Source: Xenorhabdus anantnagensis (lineage in GTDB: Bacteria > Pseudomonadota > Gammaproteobacteria > Enterobacterales > Enterobacteriaceae). From it: 64,000 nt of DNA. Below are positions 24,870 through 33,686 of this stretch, in pieces. The position numbers and the translations under genes were made by a program. A model generated the notes under the pieces. The model saw nothing but the letters and a program-made list of their open reading frames with translations, ran no database searches and was not told the DNA's origin. Location: contig NZ_JAQRFN010000019.1 of assembly GCF_028598555.1 (NCBI RefSeq), positions 1 through 64,000 of the forward strand, written 5' to 3'. Numbering within the stretch: the first letter of the stretch is position 1; the number at the start of each line of letters is the position of its first letter.

Positions 24870-26783
24870 TTAATCACCGACTCTTGTTCCGGCAGCTTCC
24901 AGCTTTGCTTCTACGGATGAACAAAAAACAGCCTCATCGTTGCTGAAAGCAGCAGACAGGTGACCAAAAGTCTTGTATTTGTATGAAAATAGTTTCTGGT
25001 GGCCGAAATGTCTCAGGAGATCATCCCAGAGGTAGATGAAAAGCTTTCCGTTCAATGAGGCTTTTGTCTTTTCCCCGCCTGCCAGTTCATTTGCGTTCAG
25101 GAAGAAAGGTCCAATCAGACGATCTTCAGCTATGTCACATTCGACAAGTGTTTCATTGATAACTTTTGCAAAATCAGGCCATCTGACCACATATTTCCCA
25201 GTCTGAGTCGTGAGTGTAATATCTGTCTGCGGGATATCCGGATTTGAAAAGTCTATCGGCAGATACTCGAAACTCCAACGGCGTTTGAATGCAGTATCAA
25301 GTGGCATGACAGCCTGATCACTACTGTTCATTGTTGCTAGTAAAGACAGATTTGACGGAATTTCAAGCTTATCTAGTACAGGACATCCCAGTGAAATTAG
25401 TTCACTGTTTATATAATCAAGCATATCCGGATCAGTAGCATCTATTCTGTAGGTACTCTCGCCGTTTGCATTTCTGTCCAGTAGCTGGAAAAGCTCACCG
25501 AAAACAGCCGCTGCAGAAGCTCGGTTAATCTCTTCGATGATCAGGCAGACAGGTCTGTCCGGACGGGATTTCGCCAGTATGAGCGAACTGGTAAACGGGC
25601 CTGGTCTGAACTGGTAAGTGATCACGGCTGCGCCTGTATCGTTCCTGTCCGTTTTCGGTTTCAGTGCACCGGTAAAATCATTGTGCTGTGTGTCCGCATG
25701 AAAAACGGTGACTACCTTCTCTGCATCGGCACTCATATATTCATGAACTCTGTGGCTTTTGCCGGTACCGGGAGCACCGTAAAATATTCTGTTTGTTCCT
25801 CCTGTGACTGCCGGACCAGTGGCAACCGATCTGGCCGAGGACTCAAAGAAAAATAAACCGTCTTTTTTCCGGATACTCATGCCGGACCATATAGCGGACA
25901 CCAGACCAGATATTTTGTCGAGAGATTCAGCAGTATCCAGGAGCCCCTTCTTGATAAAGACATATTTTTCTAGGAGGACGGAATAGTGGACCGGGGTTTC
26001 TACATATTGTTCATTGCCACTTAATGCCCGTGGACGGAGAAGCAAGGCTCTTCCAATACCGCCCCAATCAATAAATTCAGCATTAGTATCATTACCCAGC
26101 AATGAATCTATCTTCCCTTCCCAACCTAAAGAAGATAAAATTCTGAGCAACAGCCCATCACCATCCGGTGCACTGAATAAATACGGAATACAGGATGAGT
26201 ATCTTCCGGATAGATATTCATACTCTTCTTTTTGGTTGGAAAACATATAGATAATCTTACCAAGGAGTATTGAGCTGTTGTCTGGTACAGGCAATGTTTT
26301 CAGTATGATTGATATTACAAAATCTTCGATTGTTCTGTATTTTTTTCCCTTATTCTGATCACTGTTTATTATATTTTTTGCTTCAAGCCTTTCATGCTTA
26401 TCTTTGAATAATTTTAAAAAATTCTCTCTACTGTATGTATCCAGTGAAGAAATCTCCTGCCTGGTTGGAGTGCCATTGACAATCATATTGTCAAAATCTG
26501 CAGCAGATATTGTACTGGATACCTCAGCGAATATATTCATGTAACTGTTGAGTAAATTCATGAAAGGTCGCATTTTCAGCGCATACAGAAAATAATGACA
26601 GGGCAAATAACAGTGATTTCCATTTGCTCTGATATCCATCCTTGCCGAGTGCTCAAACATAGTCAGATTTAATGATGAAAATACATTTTTTGCTTTTTCA
26701 TCGAATGCAATTTCATCGAATTGCCATGCCGATTCAGGCTCGGTTTTAAACCAGTTACCTACCATTTTCAGTTCTGAAAGCAT
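24870..26783 (-). CDS. McrB-like AAA+ ATPase of the MORC/SNF2 operon
   Basis: This 637-residue protein has a C-terminal McrB-type AAA+ domain: Walker A GAPGTGKS at 336-343, the segment FHADTQHNDFTGALKPKTDR, Walker B CLIIEEINRASAAAVFGELF, sensor LLATMNSSDQAVMPLDTAFK, and RRWSFEYLPIDF. The N-terminal 320 residues are specific to this protein and probably recognise a target or partner. The AAA domain is closely similar to that of the second McrB-like protein at 33687. The start lies 44 bases after the preceding operon gene. McrB proteins power a nuclease partner; none is directly adjacent on this side. Confidence 0.88.
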   Translation of the reverse strand: MLSELKMVGNWFKTEPESAWQFDEIAFDEKAKNVFSSLNLTMFEHSARMDIRANGNHCYLPCHYFLYALKMRPFMNLLNSYMNIFAEVSSTISAADFDNMIVNGTPTRQEISSLDTYSRENFLKLFKDKHERLEAKNIINSDQNKGKKYRTIEDFVISIILKTLPVPDNSSILLGKIIYMFSNQKEEYEYLSGRYSSCIPYLFSAPDGDGLLLRILSSLGWEGKIDSLLGNDTNAEFIDWGGIGRALLLRPRALSGNEQYVETPVHYSVLLEKYVFIKKGLLDTAESLDKISGLVSAIWSGMSIRKKDGLFFFESSARSVATGPAVTGGTNRIFYGAPGTGKSHRVHEYMSADAEKVVTVFHADTQHNDFTGALKPKTDRNDTGAAVITYQFRPGPFTSSLILAKSRPDRPVCLIIEEINRASAAAVFGELFQLLDRNANGESTYRIDATDPDMLDYINSELISLGCPVLDKLEIPSNLSLLATMNSSDQAVMPLDTAFKRRWSFEYLPIDFSNPDIPQTDITLTTQTGKYVVRWPDFAKVINETLVECDIAEDRLIGPFFLNANELAGGEKTKASLNGKLFIYLWDDLLRHFGHQKLFSYKYKTFGHLSAAFSNDEAVFCSSVEAKLEAAGTRVGD

Positions 26784-26827
26784 AATTTATCTCTTGCACT
26801 CGTAAAAAAATCCGGACCAGATACAGG

Positions 26828-27751
26828 TTAGTCATATTCGAGCCACAGACTTCTGGATATAGTCTGCCGTAGGTTTTCAATGAATTTTTTACTCTGGTCA
26901 GAGAACTGTACGTTTTCATATTGGCCCATAAAGAAAAGGAATTCAGCCAGAGCGTTACACTGTTCCTCTGTCAGATGCCTTATCACAGGATGATCCTTGT
27001 TGAGAATAATAAAATGATCATCCCCGTAACCCGGTTCCCACAATGAACCATCGGCTGTTTTACCCAGACGGATATCAAAATCAGTGAAAGAAGGTGCTAT
27101 CACTCTGAGTTTTGGCAAGTATCCACCTTTTCCCGAAAACAATATTCGGAACTCAAGCAGCGCATTGAATATGATGGCAAGTGCATCACTGAATCCGGAT
27201 CTGTATATGTTGTACCTGTCAGCAATGATGTTGCCAAACATGTCCGTATTGTCCTGCCCCACAGATTCGCACTCCGGAATCCCGGTCATCAGTTTTTTTA
27301 TCTCTGATGGAATGAACAGCCGTGCATATTTTTTGCCTTGGTGAATAAGCGCTGTGGAAACACTACTGGCCGAGAATTCAAAATCCTCCAGACCGAGAAG
27401 TTCCGCGGCCTCATAGGCCATACGGACAATTTTGCAGTTTGATGGCAGATTTTCAGTGATCCAGTCATTCAATTCAGCATTCTGTTTTGCCAGTTCTCCT
27501 TTGGGGAGGTCAGCCACAGCAATACCAAGGGTATTCTCAAATGAGACTTTGTTGCTAAAGACAGCAGCACTGGCAGCTACCTGATAAATAAAATCGGTAA
27601 CAATCATATCGGACTCATTGAAAATACGGTTGAACAGATCAATAGGCAAAGGAATCCTGTTCTGCCAGAAAATAAGTCCATCCACCCGATAACTGGCATT
27701 TTTGTCATGAAGATAGCGTTTGAAATCCGCCAGATCGTATTGATAGTTCAT
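26828..27751 (-). CDS. Unknown protein of the MORC/SNF2 defence operon
   Basis: I do not recognise this 307-residue soluble protein. It has no transmembrane segment and no clear nuclease motif. Visible features are LIFWQNRIPLPIDLFNRIF, HQGKKYARLFIPSEIKKLM and DDHFIILNKDHPVIRHLTEE; the last resembles a segment at the end of the neighbouring GHKL ATPase (VTLGKSHPYFLRM). The start overlaps the stop of the ATPase gene (ATGA), so the two are co-translated and probably work together. It could be a restriction or DNA-binding subunit. Confidence 0.75.
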   Translation of the reverse strand: MNYQYDLADFKRYLHDKNASYRVDGLIFWQNRIPLPIDLFNRIFNESDMIVTDFIYQVAASAAVFSNKVSFENTLGIAVADLPKGELAKQNAELNDWITENLPSNCKIVRMAYEAAELLGLEDFEFSASSVSTALIHQGKKYARLFIPSEIKKLMTGIPECESVGQDNTDMFGNIIADRYNIYRSGFSDALAIIFNALLEFRILFSGKGGYLPKLRVIAPSFTDFDIRLGKTADGSLWEPGYGDDHFIILNKDHPVIRHLTEEQCNALAEFLFFMGQYENVQFSDQSKKFIENLRQTISRSLWLEYD

Positions 27752-29340
27752 TCAGAATCCTCGTCCAGATCGGGCAACTCAGAACTGAGGTAACGCAGAG
27801 TCTGACTGACTTTATACCTGAGACCTTTCAATGTATGCTGGTTGGTTTCCGAATATTCACCGTGCTCAGCGTTCGCAAGACTCCACAAGAGCATATCAAG
27901 TGCTTTTATTGCTTCAACATTGTCTTTACATACATTGTACATTCTCAGGAAATAGGGATGTGATTTTCCCAGAGTTACACAGGTATTGCCTTCTTTGTCA
28001 CAGGATGGCTCCCACAGATTGTCACCTAATAAAGAGTTTTCCTCATGCACCCTGACAGTTTTGTCATCATAGACTCGGATATCTTTAATTACTGCCGGTT
28101 TAATCTGGTTCTCGTTCCGGATGGTTACAGTATCACCGTCAACCCTGATATCAGAATTTTTGGTATGTGTTTTTTGCTTATCTATTGCATTATCAGCAGG
28201 ACCGTGGGCACGCTCGGTTTTAGCTATCGCAGTTTTCGACTGGGTACGGAGTAGTTCCTGTCTCCATGGAGCGATCAGACTTTTCAGTTCATTACGGATT
28301 TCGATAGGTATGATGACCCTGCTCTTGCGGAAATCAATACTGAAGATATCGTCAAGCTCATGGGTAAAATCCAGTTCCACGCGCAGACGAGTAATTTTAC
28401 TTTCCTTTTTATACATCCGGTGTGGCCAGCCATCGTTCCAGATTAACCGACCTTCACGATAGATATAAAAACCCTGGTTATCCAGACCATAGCGTACGGA
28501 TTTCTTCTCTTGTTTGGTCAGATCATTCTCAGTCGGTATCAGGCTCCCCTTGATTGAGAAAGAATATTTATTTCCGTTGAAGTCCACATGTATATTTTTT
28601 TCCTTGAGAAGTTGGGAACGGACTCCATCCTTGGTAACCAGATTGCTGCATAAAGGATCCCATCCCTCGAGTTTTATCTCCGGAGTATCTGCAACCTTCA
28701 TTGAAATTGATATAATTCCGGAGGCCAGATATTTGAAGAATACTGCACTCAGTTCTGAGGAAAGTGCGTTTCCGAGCTCCTTAATCTGATTAAGGGCCTG
28801 TTTATCGCTGCCTGGTTTGATCAGTCGATCAATATTTTCCCAGATAATCATGGTACCGGACGTTCCGGAGAACTCTTTCAGTGCTTCAAAATCGTCGTAA
28901 TAGTCGTTTTCATCCGGAGTCTCAAGCTCCCATCGATCTTTTTCCCGGATAGTATCCAGATCCCAGCTCCGGCCGGCCTGCGTCCCATTTTTCTGGGATA
29001 ATACAACAAGCCGCCGACAAAATGCTGTAGATGCAGTTTTCAGTCCCATCCCGAACTTGCCCAGAGACTTCGGATTGGAGCGTTTTTCAGAGCCATACCG
29101 CATGGCATTCTTCAGCTCCTCCTCTGTCATTCCGTCACCGTTGTCGGTAATAACCACTCGAAAGTCCCCCATCAGATAGCTGAGCTCGATCGAGATCTTT
29201 GTCGCATTCGCTGCAATGGCATTGTCGACAATGTCGGCAAAAGCAGCTTTTTCGCTGTATCCGGTGTCACGCAAACTTTCGACCAGTCTGGCCGCTGAAG
29301 GACGGAAATCATCTTCCTGCAATTCATTTTTCTGAGTCAT
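27748..29340 (-). CDS. MORC/MutL-type GHKL ATPase
   Basis: This 530-residue protein has the full GHKL ATP-binding signature: the N-box with AFADIVDNAIAA (Asn40), ITDNGDGMTEEEL (about 64-76) and SLGKFGMGLKTASTAF (about 92-107). The following transducer-like region includes SIDFRKSRVIIPIEIRNELK. GHKL ATPases of this sort, linked to eukaryotic MORC proteins, occur in restriction-modification islands with SNF2 helicases and Vsr. ATP-driven dimer closure around DNA is the expected action. The start overlaps the helicase stop (ATGA) and the next gene overlaps its own stop. Confidence 0.88.
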   Translation of the reverse strand: MTQKNELQEDDFRPSAARLVESLRDTGYSEKAAFADIVDNAIAANATKISIELSYLMGDFRVVITDNGDGMTEEELKNAMRYGSEKRSNPKSLGKFGMGLKTASTAFCRRLVVLSQKNGTQAGRSWDLDTIREKDRWELETPDENDYYDDFEALKEFSGTSGTMIIWENIDRLIKPGSDKQALNQIKELGNALSSELSAVFFKYLASGIISISMKVADTPEIKLEGWDPLCSNLVTKDGVRSQLLKEKNIHVDFNGNKYSFSIKGSLIPTENDLTKQEKKSVRYGLDNQGFYIYREGRLIWNDGWPHRMYKKESKITRLRVELDFTHELDDIFSIDFRKSRVIIPIEIRNELKSLIAPWRQELLRTQSKTAIAKTERAHGPADNAIDKQKTHTKNSDIRVDGDTVTIRNENQIKPAVIKDIRVYDDKTVRVHEENSLLGDNLWEPSCDKEGNTCVTLGKSHPYFLRMYNVCKDNVEAIKALDMLLWSLANAEHGEYSETNQHTLKGLRYKVSQTLRYLSSELPDLDEDSE

Positions 29341-31188
29341 TTTTTTAATAATTCCAAATATTCCAGCATCAGCTGTTTGTCTGTTTCTTTACAGTCGGCC
29401 ACAGTAACCACCTGATCGCTGAGTTGCTGCTTCAGACGTATCCGCTCATCAATCATCTCTTCGATTGTGTCTGCGTAATACATATAATACACGCTGACAA
29501 CCGATTTCTGTCCGTTTCTCCAGGCTCTCGCTGTTGCCTGTGCTTCAAGAGCAGGGTTCCATTGTCTGCTGTAGTGGATTACATTGGTGGCAGCGGTAAT
29601 ATTCAGTCCCATGCCGGCTGTTCTGGGATGGAGGATAAGTACATCGAATCCGGATGACGCAGAAAATCTGTCTATAAGCGGCTGACGCTCATCATTCGGA
29701 GTACGCCCGTCAATGACACCGGAACTGATCCCGAATTGCTCTTTGACTGCGGACCGGATCAGGTCAATCGCTTTCTGGAATGTGGCAAATATAATTACCT
29801 TTTCTCCGGATTGTGCTATTCCGTCCAGTTCCATCATCAGCAATTCGAACTTGGCACTATGGAGTGTCAGTGATTTGATATCATGGGATATTGATGAATC
29901 AAGCAGGGCGGGATGCGCAGTAAACTGCTGCAGTTTGATTATCAGCGGAAGAATTCCCCCTCCGCCATTTGCTGCGTCCTGTTGCATCTCGGCAATGATG
30001 GAAGTATAGGTATCCCATTCTTTCTGGTTAGGAGAGACAGCTCTGTGGATATCCAATTTATCCGGAAGCTGGGTCAGAACATCTTTTTTCATTCTTCTCA
30101 GTGTTATCTGCCGCAAGCTTGACTCCAGCTCCCGGAGATCAGTGCTTAATGTCTCGGACAGTTGAGTATGGACATACCGGGATCTGAATTGCTGTTCAGA
30201 TCCAAGGAAATCCGGAAATACCAAGTCACTGAGAGCCCATGCATCCAGCAGACTGTTTTCAACCGGTGTCCCTGACATGGCAATTGCAGCACCGGTATCC
30301 AGTCGCCTTGCTGCGAGTGATCGCCCTGAACGGGGATTTTTCAGCATACTTGCTTCATCGAACAGAACGAGATCGAAAGGAATCTCCTCCAGCATAGCGA
30401 TATCTGACGTTAGTACGGTGTAAGGAGTAATAATAATGTTGTGTTCGGACAGAACTGAACTCAAACCGCTCCTGTCGGACCCATAATGGAGAAACGGTTT
30501 AAGACCGGGAGCGAAAAAAAACAAACTCACGGATCCAGTTAGCCAATAACGGATTAGGTACCACAACAAGAATCTTACCTGTCGGATTATGTTCCAGTAC
30601 ATCACAGCACAGCGCAATAACCTGCGCGGTTTTACCCAACCCCATATCATCAGCAAGAATAGTACCGACTCCATTTGCTGCACAGAAAGTTAACCATGCA
30701 ACGCCCTCCTTTTGATAAGGGTAGAGCTCACGGACAAAGAGTTTTTCGTGACAGATTTTCTTGCTCTGTTTTTCTCTCAGCTGATTAATGAGAGCCGATG
30801 GAAATGCATCAATCAGGCCTTCACCATATAATTGACGGAGCAGCTTCAACAATCCGGAGAGGCGTAGTTCTCCGCAGGCAGAAAACGTGTATTCCCTGAG
30901 CCTGTCGCTGACGAAATATATCCTTTTTTTATCGGCGATAAAATAGCCTGATTGCACCAGGGAATTCACCTGATTAGAATCAAGCTTTATTTCCCTGAAA
31001 TATAATGTAAAAAAAGGAGATGGTTCCAGATGGAACTCGAATTCCAGCTCTGCCGGACGTTTGGATACGATAAGTGTGAGCTCGCAGCCATCCATCTCTG
31101 CTGTGAACTTTCCTAGTTTAAAGAGTATATCAGGCTTCACACGATGCCCATCAAGTTCAACCAGTCCGTTATTTATTGAATAAATCAT
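29337..31188 (-). pseudogene. SWI2/SNF2-family helicase, frameshifted at an eight-A/T tract
   Basis: The gene is split. The first part (31188 to about 30521) carries the N-terminal region and motif I, LADDMGLGKTAQVIALCCDV, then NPLLANWIREF. The second part (to 29337) carries APGLKPFLHYG, motif II DLVLFDEASMLKNPRS, MSGTPVENSLLDAWAL, LRRMKKDVLTQLP and motif VI QATARAWRNGQKSVVSVYYM. Removing one T from the coding-strand T8 tract (30514-30521) restores a continuous protein of about 617 residues. This is a recent frameshift, an assembly error or slippage at the homopolymer. The stop overlaps the MORC gene start. Confidence 0.85.
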
Positions 31189-31933
31189 TCCGTTTCCCGT
31201 AACAGGGTTATGGTTAACCTTTACCTGCTCACCAGAGCAATTCTAATATTGTAGTCAAGTTTACGAAACCTGATGTATTTGTAAATCTATTAAATTGTGA
31301 ATCGCAGCGGATAATCCAAGGTATGTTGGTGTTTTGTGAGGGAAGTTTGAGCAACATGATGATCTGGCATCATTGTCTTCGCGAAAAAAAGATTACCCAG
31401 CCCATCATGCCAAGGACGCCAAGGACGCCAAGGACGCCAAGGACAATGTTATCAAAACTCTTATGTAATGAACCAGCGGTATTGATGCAACAAAATGGAT
31501 GTATTAACAACAAAAAAGCACATTATCTGACGGTTGAAGGGATCCTTTACCAAATGAGAACAGGATATCCGTGACGGAATTTACCCGATGAATTAGGAAA
31601 ATGAATGAACGCTTAAACATTTCCCTCGTCATGGATTGCAGAATGCCGAAGATACGATGTTTGCCCAATCAAATCAGCAATAAACTCTTCATGGGGTGGT
31701 GGGAATCAGGTAAATGATTGGGCGATTATATAATGCAATAAAGTCTTAGTACCAATTGGAGAAACAGGCCCTGAAACACAAAATAAAGGATCGTTTTGTA
31801 TTACATTGTCCTGTCTTATCACTATAACTACTTTTTAACCATTGAGATTATTACCTCTACACCAAAATCATTGCGTATTATTCGATCACTAATGGCGTGA
31901 TTTCGTGTACCCATTACCATACCGGAGTAATAA
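31189..31933. other. Intergenic region with tandem repeat and dispersed repeat
   Basis: About 745 bases separate the helicase and vsr. They contain a 9-bp tandem repeat (31410-31445), a repeat shared with 61850-61925, and 9-bp inverted arms GCCCAATCA (31663-31671) and TGATTGGGC (31715-31723). An open frame across the tandem repeat has no coding character. Confidence 0.5.
31410..31445. repeat. Four tandem copies of a 9-bp unit
   Basis: CCAAGGACG is repeated three times and followed by CCAAGGACA with no spacer. Copy number of such arrays varies by slippage. I see no gene whose phase it would change. Confidence 0.9.
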
Positions 31934-32398
31934 TTGGACGTTCATGATAAAGAAACCCGCTCCAGGAATATGAAAGCTATCAGAAACAGGGATACCAAGC
32001 CTGAACTGGCAGTGAGGAAACTTTTGCACCGGAATGGCTTCAGGTTCAGGATATCCCCGGGAAAATTACCGGGTAAACCCGATATCTGGATGGCCAAATG
32101 GAATGTTGCAATATTCATTAATGGTTGTTTCTGGCATATGCACGAATGTGAAAAATTCCGACTTCCGAATTCGAGGCAGGAATTCTGGCAAAAAAAGTTA
32201 AATTCAAACAAGATACGGGATCGGATAAAAATTGAAGAGCTCAAGTCCAAAGGAATACGAATACTTACTATATGGGAATGTGCTCTGACAGGAAAAGGTA
32301 AGCTGAGTGACACCATTTTACTTATCCTTTTCAAAACCTGGCTACTCAGTGGTAAGACTGAGTCAGAGATTGACTCAGGAGGGCTGACTGTCTGTTAA
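31934..32398 (+). CDS. vsr: Vsr-type very-short-patch repair endonuclease
   Basis: This 154-residue protein has the Vsr hallmarks: DVHDKETRSRNMKAIRNRDT at the start, FRISPGKLPGKPDIWM with the catalytic Asp, AIFINGCFWHMHECEKF, and the C-terminal LTIWECALTGKGKL. Vsr nicks T:G mismatches formed when 5-methylcytosine deaminates, so it fits the cytosine methylase at 35239. The start is TTG, supported by ggag seven bases upstream. Its 3' end overlaps the convergent LlaJI-like gene by 24 bases. Confidence 0.93.
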   Translation: MDVHDKETRSRNMKAIRNRDTKPELAVRKLLHRNGFRFRISPGKLPGKPDIWMAKWNVAIFINGCFWHMHECEKFRLPNSRQEFWQKKLNSNKIRDRIKIEELKSKGIRILTIWECALTGKGKLSDTILLILFKTWLLSGKTESEIDSGGLTVC

Positions 32399-33685
32399 TG
32401 ATAAATTTATAATTTTTTGACTCAATTCACGTAGTGGTATCCCCTGGGAATAATGACTCAGTAGCTCGATAGGGTCCTGATAAATACAGAGAATAGGAGG
32501 ATAGTCGCTATCCAGACAGTCTTCTTTTCTATACTTTCCTTTCAATCCCTTGGTTGCCATGTGTACCGATTCTATATTTCCCTTGATTCCCGGAAATACG
32601 AATACGTTTATAACACTTTTTGCTTCTTTTTCAATAAGAAGCATTGCTTTCGCATAATAAAACTGTTTAACAATATCAGACAATTTAGGGGCGGTTGCTA
32701 CATTTCTGGCTTCATAATATTTTGCATCAATAATAACGTATTTATTTTCATCGGGGTGTCTGAGTACCGTATCTGTTCTGTGTCCCTTGGATGAAGCGAG
32801 TATATAATCACCTGATACTTTATACACAGGTGCAGTAAGTCGATGATTTACCTTTTCTGTATGTAATAGGCAGGTATCCAGCATCCTTTCCCATAATCCG
32901 TGGCATTCGCGGATTCCTATAACCATATTATTGTTAATATCTCCGCTTTCTTTTTTCAGATACTGAATAAGGTTTTTAAGAAGAAATATATCGCGGTCAG
33001 AGTAGGCAGTATGAAGTTCCTGTATCAGCAGACTTATTTGTACCTCTTTTGAAACAGAAGGAGGCGGTATATGAGACAGCTTCTGAATTATAGCGCCAGG
33101 ATTCGGGAAAGTAATCCAACCTATACTCAGACATAAGCTACGGATAATCTGCGCATGTATCCGCGATATATCACAATCGTGAATAACCTGTTTTTTGGTT
33201 CCATATATTTCAGGATAAAATATATCATCCCCGACCACAAAAGAAGGCATCCTGCTGATGGTTTTACTCCAGTCAGTCTTACCATTATTACGGAACGTAA
33301 GGCGTACACGGCGGGAATACAGACCATTAACAGCATAATCATTAATCAGCGATATGAACAGGCTTAAACTATCGCTTCCTATAATACCATTTCCCTCATC
33401 TGCAGTTTCAGTGGCAGAATCGGCTGCTTGTTTATAACGATGTATTGACCGGAGAAGACTACGGGCTATTTCCTCTTTACTTGCATTATCTTTTACTTCG
33501 CTGTTTCTGGGAAGGAAAATAGCCGTTTTCCCTTCATAAAAAACCAAACCACAAAAATGAATATTCGTGGTTCCCGTTGGTATCAGTCCGTTATATCTCA
33601 GTGAATAATTCAGACTTTCCGGCAGTTTGCTGACAGCACACCGATCATTAAAAAAACTGAAATGAAAATCAGGATTATCCTTCAT
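32375..33685 (-). CDS. LlaJI-family restriction endonuclease subunit (McrC-like)
   Basis: This 436-residue protein (ATG at 33685) follows the McrB-like gene with one base between stop and start. A C-terminal nuclease core of the PD-(D/E)xK type is visible: GHRTDTVLRHPDENKYVIID then AKYYEA. In the lactococcal LlaJI system an McrB-like GTPase (R1) works with such a subunit (R2) to cut DNA lacking its methylation. Upstream segments HFCGLVFYEGKTAIFLPRNS and VVGDDIFYPEIYGTKKQVIH fit that family. It probably depends on the adjacent AAA protein. Confidence 0.8.
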   Translation of the reverse strand: MKDNPDFHFSFFNDRCAVSKLPESLNYSLRYNGLIPTGTTNIHFCGLVFYEGKTAIFLPRNSEVKDNASKEEIARSLLRSIHRYKQAADSATETADEGNGIIGSDSLSLFISLINDYAVNGLYSRRVRLTFRNNGKTDWSKTISRMPSFVVGDDIFYPEIYGTKKQVIHDCDISRIHAQIIRSLCLSIGWITFPNPGAIIQKLSHIPPPSVSKEVQISLLIQELHTAYSDRDIFLLKNLIQYLKKESGDINNNMVIGIRECHGLWERMLDTCLLHTEKVNHRLTAPVYKVSGDYILASSKGHRTDTVLRHPDENKYVIIDAKYYEARNVATAPKLSDIVKQFYYAKAMLLIEKEAKSVINVFVFPGIKGNIESVHMATKGLKGKYRKEDCLDSDYPPILCIYQDPIELLSHYSQGIPLRELSQKIINLSLTDSQPS

Positions 33686-33686
33686 C

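Noticed and set aside
31402-31446. CRISPR array
   Set aside because: The repeated unit is only 9 bp and has no spacers; no cas genes are present.
31323-31574. Plus-strand frame with repeated Pro-Arg-Thr
   Set aside because: The repeats reflect the 9-bp tandem DNA array; flanking residues look random.
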